Shown one piece after another: positions 18,601 through 27,800 of a stretch of 64,000 nt of DNA. The first letter of the stretch is position 1; the number at the start of each line of letters is the position of its first letter. The notes beneath the pieces are model-generated. The model was not told the origin of the DNA. It saw only the letters and a list, made by a program, of their open reading frames with translations, and searched no databases. The translations under genes and the position numbers were made by a program. This DNA is from Hippopus hippopus (taxonomy: Eukaryota; Mollusca; Bivalvia; Cardiida; Cardiidae). The stretch lies in assembly GCA_946811185.2 (NCBI GenBank), contig OX328105.1:39482845-39546844 (forward strand). The letters run 5' to 3'.

Positions 18601-19411
18601 TTATTTTTCCTTCAAACCAATCTATACAGATGGATCCAAAGAAGGAAATTCTGTAGCAGCTGCCGCTGTTTATGGAAAAAGGAGCCTAAAGTGTCGCCTT
18701 CCAAACAACTCCTCTATCTTCTCTGCTGAAATTAAAGCAATTGATCTTGCCCTTAATCTAGCTGAACGTTCTAATTCCAACCGTTTCATTATCTTTTCGG
18801 ATTCTTTGTCAACATTACAAGCCCTTTCACATCAATGCCTTGAGAATCCCTTAATCTGTAGTTTACTCGAAAGGATCTCACAAATTTCTTCTATGAATAG
18901 ATTGGTGTTCTGCTGGCTTCCAAGTCATGTAGGCATCAAAGGCAATGAAAATGCCGATAGGTCTGCCAAATCTGCACTTAACCTTCCCATTTCAGATTTT
19001 AAAGTTCCACACACTGATTTTAAATCCTCCGTTTTAACACATATCCAATCTTCTTGGCAATCCCAGTGGGATGCTGATGTTTTCAATAAACTGCATTCAG
19101 TTAAACCGTCCCTTGGTGAATGGTACCCCGTTTACAGGTCTGTTCGTCGAGAAGAAGTGATAATTGCACGACTTCGAATTGGCCATTCACGCATCACACA
19201 TTCCTGGCTCTTGACCAGAGACGATGCCCCTGAATGTATTCCATGCAATGCATCCTTTTCTATAAAACATATCCTACTAGATTGCATTGATTTTCAGCCA
19301 GTTCGTTCAAAATATTTCAACGTCGATAGTTTAAAGAATCTTTTTGATTCTGTCAGCGTTGAATCTATTATCGCTTTCATAAAAGAGATTGGCATTTACA
19401 ATAAACTGTGA
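15677..19411 (+). CDS. ORF2: endonuclease-reverse transcriptase-RNase H polyprotein (copy 2)
   Basis: 1,244 aa, differing from copy 1 at about 16 residues by eye. All catalytic positions are kept: endonuclease N27, E54, D151, D203 and SDH 226-228; RT D597 and YVDD 685-688; RNase H D985, E1018, D1042, D1094; C-terminal CX2CX7HX4C from C1187. Unlike copy 1 it has the canonical proline in SPGPD (469) and arginine in GFRR (566), so it looks the more likely of the two to be active. As in copy 1, the first 19 codons encode an unusual hydrophobic stretch (MHWFTASFFTLAFILSSCT) before MDTIIQWNCRG; the ATG at 15,734 is the start expected from homologues. The stop is TGA at 19,409-19,411. Confidence 0.95.
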   Translation: MHWFTASFFTLAFILSSCTMDTIIQWNCRGLKSNFDELSLLINDHKPVAVCLQETFLKREDDISIKYHSIYNKIFTEGEKARGGVSIIVNNNIPHKVISLNTNLQAVAIRLSLHSAVTLCSLYLPPSTPINETNLNDLISQLPSPYILAGDFNGHNVVWGCDDTNQRGLQLESFISNNSLSFMNDNKSKTYLHPATGSYSSIDLTLCSPVLLPNFTWKVTEDLCGSDHFPIIFSSTQPSSNVRPQKWKLSKANWNKFETLCEQTITHDKFGDCDDPAKLFTSLLIDAAKQSVPQTSTNPKRPDKPWYNDDCKQAVRDRKQALRKFNLRPTKENHNLFRISRAKARRTIRESKRKAWRQYVSKLNSRTTTKKTWDMIRKINGKGQPPLSHLKVNNTSLESPQNIADALADTFCKKSSSANYSEKFQRNKAREEKKKLNFNSSNSEHYNKLFTFKELRSALNKAHDSSPGPDKVHYQFLKHLPFTSLSVLLDIFNDIWQSGVFPSSWREALVIPIPKPGKDTSDPANYRPIALTSCLCKTLERMVNDRLVWFLEKNNLIVDVQSGFRRQRGTIDHLVRFETFVREAFINRQHVVSVFFDLESAYDTTWKYGILKDLHDFGLRGRLPLFISAFLDERLFRVRVGNTVSGAREQEMGVPQGCILSVTLFSVKINSIVKAICPGVDCSLYVDDFVICFRSRNMNIIERQLQQCLNKLQTWSDENGFKFSKSKTKCMHLCNLRGVHPDPELYLDKTKIEVVSEFKFLGVIFDRKLSFLPHITALKKKCKKALNLLKVVAHSEWGADRKVLLRLYRSLVRSKLDYGSIVYGSARKSYLKILDSIHHEGLRLVLGAFRTSPVNSLYVEANEPSLSYRREKLSLQYLLKLKSNRFNPTHNIVFKPQYKHLFERKPNDIPPFGIRMEPIVDNLGIDTESIADYKISEIPPWTLNSAEFRFDLASDKKSVTDRTVFHARYNEIKEHYFSFKPIYTDGSKEGNSVAAAAVYGKRSLKCRLPNNSSIFSAEIKAIDLALNLAERSNSNRFIIFSDSLSTLQALSHQCLENPLICSLLERISQISSMNRLVFCWLPSHVGIKGNENADRSAKSALNLPISDFKVPHTDFKSSVLTHIQSSWQSQWDADVFNKLHSVKPSLGEWYPVYRSVRREEVIIARLRIGHSRITHSWLLTRDDAPECIPCNASFSIKHILLDCIDFQPVRSKYFNVDSLKNLFDSVSVESIIAFIKEIGIYNKL

Positions 19412-19479
19412 TATTTACTCTTGCGTTTCTTACCCATCTTTTTACAACATTCTTTATTCCTTTAATATTTAGTTTGCAT

Positions 19480-19569
19480 CTCCTTAATGGGAGGATTAGC
19501 CCTCTTGGGGGCATCTTATCTCATTGGAGACGGACCTCTTTAATGGGAGTATACTGATCCCATTGGAGG
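19480..19569 (+). ncRNA. Two related 3' UTR stem-loops, copy 2
   Basis: Hairpins at 19,480-19,529 and 19,535-19,569 match those of copy 1 at 13,280-13,369 in sequence and pairing (AATGGGA with TCTCATT, then with TCCCATT). Confidence 0.55.
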
Positions 19570-19646
19570 CTCCAATCTTTACTAATTTTAACACTCATTT
19601 CCAAGGAAAAGAAATTTTCTCAGTCTTACCCTTTAATCTAAAACTT

Positions 19647-19677
19647 TTGAGTAGGCAGGGAATACCCAGCCACTCAA
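19647..19677 (+). ncRNA. 3' UTR hairpin TTGAGT/ACTCAA, first version
   Basis: A 31-nt hairpin with outer arms TTGAGT/ACTCAA and inner arms GGC/GCC and GGG/CCC, identical to 13,447-13,477. Confidence 0.6.
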
Positions 19678-19810
19678 TATCATATTTTATCATATTTTAT
19701 GCACATTATAAATGACACAAATTTCTTCTTCAATTAAAAACTTCTCACTATTAATCCAACATTTAGTTCAAACGTTTTTATCACATTCTTAACTCTGTCA
19801 TTTAAACCTT

Positions 19811-19841
19811 TTGAGTTGATAGGGATTGCCCTGTCACTCAA
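19811..19841 (+). ncRNA. 3' UTR hairpin TTGAGT/ACTCAA, diverged second version
   Basis: Also 31 nt with the same outer arms. The inner stem has different bases (GATAGGG against CCCTGTC, with one T-G wobble and one bulged T) that still pair. It lies in the second, diverged half of the 3' UTR repeat, which copy 1 lacks. Confidence 0.6.
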
Positions 19842-19959
19842 TAATGTCCTTTATACTTATTAAGATCACACATAATTCTTCTTAATTCAACTCTTTTACT
19901 ATTATAAATGTATTCAAACCTTTTTCAGTTTTAAATCCCACTTTTACTATCTTTTAACA

Positions 19960-20019
19960 CAGATGTGCGCGCTAAATGACCAAAGCTGTCGATGCGCCAT
20001 AAAGCAACATTCATTCATT
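19960..20019 (+). other. 3' terminal segment and CATT tail of copy 2
   Basis: GTGCGCGCTAAATGACC and GATGCGCCATAAA lie just before CATTCATTCATT (20,008-20,019). Short terminal repeats of this kind are where target-primed reverse transcription starts in the I group. The first monomer bases follow at 20,020. Whether one or more CATT units came from the target cannot be decided. Confidence 0.7.
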
Positions 20020-20682
20020 AGTTCATGTTTTCACGTCCGTGTAAGTGCCATACATCGCAGGGTCATCTTTGAAACCGATTTCATTTTCTACTCTACTTCT
20101 AGCTGTTGTTCGCATTCTGACGATATGTCATTGCGGGCATGAAAAGACATATACATGTGTAATTTGCAAAATTTTTGCCCGCTTCAGCCTGCCAAAGTGA
20201 AACCTGACAAACCCTTTTTGGTCTTTCAGCATTACCATGCGACATTAATTGATAAGCCCTTTAAACCTATCAGGCTATTCCAAAAGCAACACTGAGCAAA
20301 TTTCCCCCTGACAGCACTGAAGAAAACTAACCCTGCTTTTTTCATGATTCATTTTTTATTTATTTTCTTTCTCCCACATCTTTCCTGTCAAAACATACCA
20401 TCAGTAAAAACCCAAACTACTTTCTTGCTGTTCTCAACAACTTCAAGTAGAGAAAGGGGCTCTTGAAATTTTGTTTGCTTTGCTTGTTTTTGGGCAACAG
20501 CTGCAAGTTGCTTCTGAAAAAGTAGTCTCTCTGGTTTAATCAATTTGGCTATGATTCTTCATGATGTTTACTTAGAGAATTGATGGTCTCAACATATCCA
20601 AAGTTTCAGTGTGAGACACGGAAGCTGATCTGAACAATAGATAGGCAGTTCATATCGAAATAAGTAACTCAGGTGGGTGGGG

Positions 20683-20702
20683 GGTCGGTTCAGAACCCGA
20701 CC
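20683..20702. other. Stem-loop in monomer, GGTCGG/CCGACC
   Basis: GGTCGG at the left and CCGACC at the right form six pairs. Two further T-A pairs are possible if one C bulges, closing a three-base loop. It recurs at phase 33 of other monomers, for example 952-971. No function is known. Confidence 0.6.
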
Positions 20703-20749
20703 TTCTGTCACCCATTTTATTCAAAGAATTGCCCAGTGTTGCTGTCATT

Positions 20750-20776
20750 TGGCATGCATGTCGACTGTGCATGCCA
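20750..20776. other. Perfect 9-bp inverted repeat in monomer
   Basis: TGGCATGCA and TGCATGCCA are exact reverse complements around a nine-base loop that contains the SalI-type palindrome GTCGAC. It recurs at phase 100, for example 1,019-1,045, and I saw it intact in every copy I read. It could extrude as a cruciform, fold in a transcript, or be a dyad protein-binding site; the sequence does not say which. Confidence 0.7.
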
Positions 20777-20976
20777 GCCATTCTCCAAAGAACTACATAT
20801 AAGCCTTCAAATACACTTGAAAAATCATAATAAAACAAATTTTTGACTCGTAGTGGACCATTATGCGTAATTAGGTCACAAATAAACAAAATAGTTCCTA
20901 AAGAATTAACACCGCCACGCTCATTTTTTCATGATGCGATCAAACCAACACCAAAAACACATTTTAAACCTGGCCT

Positions 20977-21048
20977 TTCATTTTTTCTGATAAAACAGAG
21001 TGACAAATGTGCTTCATTTTTTCTGATAAAACAGAGTGACAAATGCGC
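20977..21048. repeat. 36-bp tandem duplication inside the monomer
   Basis: Two adjacent 36-bp units (20,977-21,012 and 21,013-21,048) begin TTCATTTTTTCTG and differ only at the T/C before the final GC. The length is a multiple of three, so the plus-strand frame reads the same 12 residues twice, but this is a by-product rather than evidence of coding. The duplication is in all monomers, for example 1,246-1,317, so it predates array expansion. Confidence 0.9.
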
Positions 21049-21117
21049 TTGATATCAAACTTTCAAATGGAACTACTTTTGACTTCTGTTGGAATGTTTT
21101 GGAAGAAAGGGGGGGAC

Positions 21118-21237
21118 TATATATATAAGCAGGTCAATTTTCTGGGTCGAATTCAACTGCTTGGCTGGCTCAGTGGGCCAGACGGTTTGAACCTGAGCAA
21201 CGCTACCTGTTTATTTCCCCATTTTCCCCCTTTTTTT
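21118..21237 (+). promoter_or_regulatory. TATA box, tRNA A-box-like hairpin and T-runs (possible Pol III-type unit)
   Basis: A strong TATA motif (TATATATATAAG, 21,118-21,129) is followed by TGGCTCAGTGGG (21,166-21,177), which fits the tRNA A-box consensus TRGCNNAGYNGG at all 12 positions. The A-box lies in a 5-bp stem (CTGGC/GCCAG, 21,165-21,181). GGTTTGAACCT at 21,184-21,194 matches the B-box GGTTCGANTCC at 8 of 11 positions, but it lies far too close to the A-box for a normal tRNA. A TTTT (21,222) and a T7 run (21,231-21,237) could end Pol III transcription, giving an RNA of roughly 75-90 nt. No complete cloverleaf can be drawn. The block recurs in every monomer. It could be a decayed tRNA-like promoter, a Pol II TATA, or chance. 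Confidence 0.35.
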
Positions 21238-21840
21238 GGTTTTCATTCACTCTCCCCAATTCTTAGACATTTAACACAAATTTCAAATTCAAATCATTAA
21301 TACGAATGAGTGGAAATTTTCACTCTGTTACACTGTTTTGGTGGTCTGATAGCAGGGTAAATGAACATGAGTAGTGATTTGCTATTAGATGTTTAATCTG
21401 TGCTAGGCAGTTACAGACTGCTATCAAAGAGAATTCCTGCGGTAAAAAAAGGGGTCAGGAACAGTAACTCTTACAGGGAAAGTGTAGTCTGCAATCAGAG
21501 TGGCAAGGGTTATTTCCCATATATCATAGCACATTATCACTATTTATCTACTTTCATTTATTTCCATAGGGTTGTTTTTTCCCCAACACATATGGCTTGC
21601 TAGGCATTAGCTGGGAAGATGTCCCGAAGCGACATGATATTGCTTGTGATCGTGATGACATGCTTCAACCGCTAAATCAGGGAAACAATGATAGTGTGAT
21701 CCAGCTTGGAAATCGATTGTGATGAGGACCCAATGATATATGGCATTTTGGCACATGCAATAAAACGTAAATCTGGGTTCGCGTTCACTTCGTCGCATCG
21801 GTCGTTTGTGCACATGCTAACAGTGACAGTAATTTTGTCA

Positions 21841-21867
21841 TTCTGATTGGGGACAATTCAATCAGAA
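21841..21867. other. Perfect 9-bp stem-loop TTCTGATTG/CAATCAGAA
   Basis: The arms are exact complements around a nine-base loop. The right arm reads CAGGAA instead of CAGAAA in left-arm copies near 2,133 and 5,975, leaving a T-G wobble. The B monomers of the higher-order repeat (near 37,224, 44,908 and 52,591) change one loop base. It recurs at phase 1,191; function unknown. Confidence 0.6.
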
Positions 21868-24800
21868 AAGTGTGTGTTTTCCAATATTTTTCTTCCCAAC
21901 AAGTAATTAAGAAAAACAGCATTATTAGTGCCTTTTGTCCAGTTCATGTTTTCACGTCCGTGTAAGTGCCATACATCGCAGGGTCATCTTTGAAACCGAT
22001 TTCATTTTCTACTCTACTTCTAGCTGTTGTTCGCATTCTGACGATATGTCATTGCGGGCATGAAAAGACATATACATGTGTAATTTGCAAAATTTTTGCC
22101 CGCTTCAGCCTGCCAAAGTGAAACCTGACAAACCCTTTTTGGTCTTTCAGCATTACCATGCGACATTAATTGATAAGCCCTTTAAACCTATCAGGCTATT
22201 CCAAAAGCAACACTGAGCAAATTTCCCCCTGACAGCACTGAAGAAAACTAACCCTGCTTTTTTCATGATTCATTTTTTATTTATTTTCTTTCTCCCACAT
22301 CTTTCCTGTCAAAACATACCATCAGTAAAAACCCAAACTACTTTCTTGCTGTTCTCAACAACTTCAAGTAGAGAAAGGGGCTCTTGAAATTTTGTTTGCT
22401 TCGCTTGTTTTTGGGCAACAGCTGCAAGTTGCTTCTGAAAAAGTAGTCTCTCTGGTTTAATCAATTTGGCTATGATTCTTCATGATGTTTACTTAGAGAA
22501 TTGATGGTCTCAACATATCCAAAGTTTCAGTGTGAGACAAGGAAGCTGATCTGAACAATAGATAGGCAGTTCATATCGAAATAAGTAACTCAGGTGGGTG
22601 GGGGGTCGGTTCAGAACCCGACCTTCTGTCACCCATTTTATTCAAAGAATTGCCCAGTGTTGCTGTCATTTGGCATGCATGTCGACTGTGCATGCCAGCC
22701 ATTCTCCAAAGAACTACATATAAGCCTTCAAATACACTTGAAAAATCATAATAAAACAAATTTTTGACTCGTAGTGGACCATTATGCGTAATTAGGTCAC
22801 AAATAAACAAAATAGTTCCTAAAGAATTAACACCGCCACGCTCATTTTTTCAAGATACGATCAAACCAACACCAAAAACACATTTTAAACCTGGCCTTTC
22901 ATTTTTTCTGATAAAACAGAGTGACAAATGTGCTTCATTTTTTCTGATAAAACAGAGTGACAAATGCGCTTGATATCAAACTTTCAAATGGAACTACTTT
23001 TGACTTCTGTTGGAATGTTTTGGAAGAAAGGGGGGGACTATATATATAAGCAGGTCAATTTTCTGGGTCGAATTCAACTGCTTGGCTGGCTCAGTGGGCC
23101 AGACGGTTTGAACCTGAGCAACGCTACCTGTTTATTTCCCCATTTTCCCCCTTTTTTTGGTTTTCATTCACTCTCCCCAATTCTTAGACATTTAACACAA
23201 ATTTCAAATTCAAATCATTAATACGAATGAGTGGAAATTTTCACTCTGTTACACTGTTTTGGTGGTCTGATAGCAGGGTAAATGAACATGAGTAGTGGTT
23301 TGCTATTAGATGTTTAATCTGTGCTAGGCAGTTACAGACTGCTATCAAAGAGAATTCCTGCGGTAAAAAAAGGGGTCAGGAACAGTAACTCTTACAGGGA
23401 AAGTGTAGTCTGCAATCAGAGTGGCAAGGGTTATTTCCCATATATCATAGCACATTATCACTATTTATCTACTTTCATTTATTTCCATAGGGTTGTTTTT
23501 TCCCCAACACATATGGCTTGCTAGGCATTAGCTGGGAAGATGTCCCGAAGCGACATGATATTGCTTGTGATCGTGATGACATGCTTCAACCGCTAAATCA
23601 GGGAAACAATGATAGTGTGATCCAGCTTGGAAATCGATTGTGATGAGGACCCAATGATATATGGCATTTTGGCACATGCAATAAAACGTAAATCTGGGTT
23701 CGCGTTCACTTCGTCGCATCGGTCGTTTGTGCACATGCTAACAGTGACAGTAATTTTGTCATTCTGATTGGGGACAATTCAATCAGAAAAGTGTGTGTTT
23801 TCCAATATTTTTCTTCCCAACAAGTAATTAAGAAAAACAGCATTATTAGTGCCTTTTGTCCAGTTCATGTTTTCACGTCCGTGTAAGTGCCATACATCGC
23901 AGGGTCATCTTTGAAACCGATTTCATTTTCTACTCTACTTCTAGCTGTTGTTCGCATTCTGACGATATGTCATTGCGGGCATGAAAAGACATATACATGT
24001 GTAATTTGCAAAATTTTTGCCCGCTTCAGCCTGCCAAAGTGAAACCTGACAAACCCTTTTTGGTCTTTCAGCATTACCATGCGACATTAATTGATAAGCC
24101 CTTTAAACCTATCAGGCTATTCCAAAAGCAACACTGAGCAAATTTCCCCCTGACAGCACTGAAGAAAACTAACCCTGCTTTTTTCATGATTCATTTTTTA
24201 TTTATTTTCTTTCTCCCACATCTTTCCTGTCAAAACATACAATCAGTAAAAACCCAAACTACTTTCTTGCTGTTCTCAACAACTTCAAGTAGAGAAAGGG
24301 GCTCTTGAAATTTTGTTTGCTTTGCTTGTTTTTGGGCAACAGCTGCAAGTTGCTTCTGAAAAAGTAGTCTCTCTGGTTTAATCAATTTGGCTATGATTCT
24401 TCATGATGTTTACTTAGAGAATTGATGGTCTCAACATATCCAAAGTTTCAGTGTGAGACACGGAAGCTGATCTGAACAATAGATAGGCAGTTCATATCGA
24501 AATAAGTAACTCAGGTGGGTGGGGGGTCGGTTCAGAACCCGACCTTCTGTCACCCATTTTATTCAAAGAATTGCCCAGTGTTGCTGTCATTTGGCATGCA
24601 TGTCGACTGTGCATGCCAGCCATTCTCCAAAGAACTACATATAAGCCTTCAAATACACTTGAAAAATCATAATAAAACAAACTTTTGACTCGTAGTGGAC
24701 CATTATGCGTAATTAGGTCACAAATAAACAAAATAGTTCCTAAAGAATTAACACCGCCACGCTCATTTTTTCATGATGCGATCAAACCAACACCAAAAAC

Positions 24801-27800
24801 ACATTTTAAACCTGGCCTTTCATTTTTTCTGATAAAACAGAGTGACAAATGTGCTTCATTTTTTCTGATAAAACAGAGTGACAAATGCGCTTGATATCAA
24901 ACTTTCAAATGGAACTACTTTTGACTTCTGTTGGAATGTTTTGGAAGAAAGGGGGGGACTATATATATAAGCAGGTCAATTTTCTGGGTCGAATTCAACT
25001 GCTTGGCTGGCTCAGTGGGCCAGACGGTTTGAACCTGAGCAACGCTACCTGTTTATTTCCCCATTTTCCCCCTTTTTTTGGTTTTCATTCACTCTCCCCA
25101 ATTCTTAGACATTTAACACAAATTTCAAATTCAAATCATTAATACGAATGAGTGGAAATTTTCACTCTGTTACACTGTTTTGGTGGTCTGATAGCAGGGT
25201 AAATGAACATGAGTAGTGGTTTGCTATTAGATGTTTAATCTGTGCTAGGCAGTTACAGACTGCTATCAAAGAGAATTCCTGCGGTAAAAAAAGGGGTCAG
25301 GAACAGTAACTCTTACAGGGAAAGTGTAGTCTGCAATCAGAGTGGCAAGGGTTATTTCCCATATATCATAGCACATTATCACTATTTATCTACTTTCATT
25401 TATTTCCATAGGGTTGTTTTTTCCCCAACACATATGGCTTGCTAGGCATTAGCTGGGAAGATGTCCCGAAGCGACATGATATTGCTTGTGATCGTGATGA
25501 CATGCTTCAACCGCTAAATCAGGGAAACAATGATAGTGTGATCCAGCTTGGAAATCGATTGTGATGAGGACCCAATGATATATGGCATTTTGGCACATGC
25601 AATAAAACGTAAATCTGGGTTCGCGTTCACTTCGTCGCATCGGTCGTTTGTGCACATGCTAACAGTGACAGTAATTTTGTCATTCTGATTGGGGACAATT
25701 CAATCAGAAAAGTGTGTGTTTTCCAATATTTTTCTTCCCAACAAGTAATTAAGAAAAACAGCATTATTAGTGCCTTTTGTCCAGTTCATGTTTTCACGTC
25801 CGTGTAAGTGCCATACATCGCAGGGTCATCTTTGAAACCGATTTCATTTTCTACTCTACTTCTAGCTGTTGTTCGCATTCTGACGATATGTCATTGCGGG
25901 CATGAAAAGACATATACATGTGTAATTTGCAAAATTTTTGCCCGCTTCAGCCTGCCAAAGTGAAACCTGACAAACCCTTTTTGGTCTTTCAGCATTACCA
26001 TGCGACATTAATTGATAAGCCCTTTAAACCTATCAGGCTATTCCAAAAGCAACACTGAGCAAATTTCCCCCTGACAGCACTGAAGAAAACTAACCCTGCT
26101 TTTTTCATGATTCATTTTTTATTTATTTTCTTTCTCCCACATCTTTCCTGTCAAAACATACCATCAGTAAAAACCCAAACTACTTTCTTGCTGTTCTCAA
26201 CAACTTCAAGTAGAGAAAGGGGCTCTTGAAATTTTGTTTGCTTTGCTTGTTTTTGGGCAACAGCTGCAAGTTGCTTCTGAAAAAGTAGTCTCTCTGGTTT
26301 AATCAATTTGGCTATGATTCTTCATGATGTTTACTTAGAGAATTGATGGTCTCAACATATCCAAAGTTTCAGTGTGAGACACGGAAGCTGATCTGAACAA
26401 CAGATATGCAGTTCATATCGAAATAAGTAACTCAGGTGGGTGGGGGGTCGGTTCAGAACCCGACCTTCTGTCACCCATTTTATTCAAAGAATTGCCCAGT
26501 GTTGCTGTCATTTGGCATGCATGTCGACTGTGCATGCCAGCCATTCTCCAAAGAACTACATATCAGCCTTCAAATACACTTGAAAAATCATAATAAAACA
26601 AATTTTTGACTCGTAGTGGACCATTATGCGTAATTAGGTCACAAATAAACAAAATAGTTCCTAAAGAATTAACACCGCCACGCTCATTTTTTCATGATGC
26701 GATCAAACCAACACCAAAAACACATTTTAAACCTGGCCTTTCATTTTTTCTGATAAAACAGAGTGACAAATGTGCTTCATTTTTTCTGATAAAACAGAGT
26801 GACAAATGCGCTTGATATCAAACTTTCAAATGGAACTACTTTTGACTTCTGTTGGAATGTTTTGGAAGAAAGGGGGGGACTATATATATAAGCAGGTCAA
26901 TTTTCTGGGTCGAATTCAACTGCTTGGCTGGCTCAGTGGGCCAGACGGTTTGAACCTGAGCAACGCTACCTGTTTATTTCCCCATTTTCCCCCTTTTTTT
27001 GGTTTTCATTCACTCTCCCCAATTCTTAGACATTTAACACAAATTTCAAATTCAAATCATTAATACGAATGAGTGGAAATTTTCACTCTGTTACACTGTT
27101 TTGGTGGTCTGATAGCAGGGTAAATGAACATGAGTAGTGGTTTGCTATTAGATGTTTAATCTGTGCTAGGCAGTTACAGACTGCTATCAAAGAGAATTCC
27201 TGCGGTAAAAAAAGGGGTCAGGAACAGTAACTCTTACAGGGAAAGTGTAGTCTGCAATCAGAGTGGCAAGGGTTATTTCCCATATATCATAGCACATTAT
27301 CACTATTTATCTACTTTCATTTATTTCCATAGGGTTGTTTTTTCCCCAAAACATATGGCTTGCTAGGCATTAGCTGGGAAGATGTCCCGAAGCGACATGA
27401 TATTGCTTGTGATCGTGATGACATGCTTCAACCGCTAAATCAGGGAAACAATGATAGTGTGATCCAGCTTGGAAATCGATTGTGATGAGGACCCAATGAT
27501 ATATGGCATTTTGGCACATGCAATAAAACGTAAATCTGGGTTCGCGTTCACTTCGTCGCATCGGTCGTTTGTGCACATGCTAACAGTGACAGTAATTTTG
27601 TCATTCTGATTGGGGACAATTCAATCAGGAAAGTGTGTGTTTTCCAATATTTTTCTTCCCAACAAGTAATTAAGAAAAACAGCATTATTAGTGCCTTTTG
27701 TCCAGTTCATGTTTTCACGTCCGTGTAAGTGCCATACAACGCAGGGTCATCTTTGAAACCGATTTCATTTTCTACTCTACTTCTAGCTGTTGTTCGCATT

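Larger units (their letters stand above)
13566..20019 (+). mobile_element. Non-LTR retrotransposon, I-superfamily (I/Nimb-like), copy 2, full length
   Basis: This copy begins with the same TACCCCCAGCTGGGCGGGG as copy 1, directly after copy 1's truncated 3' UTR. It has a 593-bp 5' UTR, ORF1 (14,159-15,661), ORF2 (15,677-19,411) and a 608-bp 3' UTR. The end is marked by a GCGC-rich segment (GTGCGCGCTAAATGACC and GATGCGCCATAAA) and a short CATTCATTCATT tail. Short 3' tandem repeats instead of poly(A) are usual in the I group. The monomer array resumes at 20,020 (AGTTCATG). Both ORFs are intact and ORF2 is about 98.7% identical to copy 1, so both copies derive from closely related, recently active sources. 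Confidence 0.94.
19412..20019 (+). other. 3' UTR and 3' terminus of copy 2
   Basis: 608 bp without a gene. It holds four stem-loops, a 10-bp tandem duplication (catattttat twice at 19,681-19,700; single in copy 1), a diverged ~145-bp tandem repeat (about 19,619-19,775 and 19,785-19,930), and the terminal segment 19,960-20,019 with GCGC motifs and the CATT tail. The terminus resembles the 3' end style shared by many I/Nimb-type elements of invertebrates (family knowledge from memory). Confidence 0.8.
20650..22570. repeat. Reference monomer of the 1,921-bp repeat
   Basis: I chose this complete copy as the phase reference (phase 0 = 20,650; the start is arbitrary). In order it contains a bulged stem-loop (20,683-20,702), a 9-bp-stem hairpin (20,750-20,776), a 36-bp tandem duplication (20,977-21,048), a TATA/A-box-like/T-run block (21,118-21,237), a pyrimidine-rich tract to about 21,260, a 9-bp-stem hairpin (21,841-21,867), and about 630 bp of AT-rich sequence to the end in which I see no feature. 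AATAAA motifs occur near 20,826, 20,881 and 21,769. The only open frames are short, overlap on both strands and mostly lack ATG starts, so I do not call any of them genes. No rRNA, complete tRNA, histone or snRNA gene was recognised. Confidence 0.9.

Noticed and set aside
20018..20025. TTAGTTCA as a target-site duplication
   Set aside because: Its other copy (near 13,553) is inside copy 1's 3' UTR and not directly at the start of copy 2, and AGTTCA belongs to the normal monomer. Microhomology or chance is more likely.
21160..21195. A tRNA gene in each monomer
   Set aside because: Only the A-box and D-arm-like stem fit; there is no acceptor stem, anticodon arm or correctly spaced T-arm. Kept only as a promoter-like block.
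21788..21806. CENP-B-box-like sequence (TTCGTCGCATCGGTCG) in the monomer
   Set aside because: The TTCG and central A fit, but the required CGGG is not present, so there is no support for a centromere protein site.
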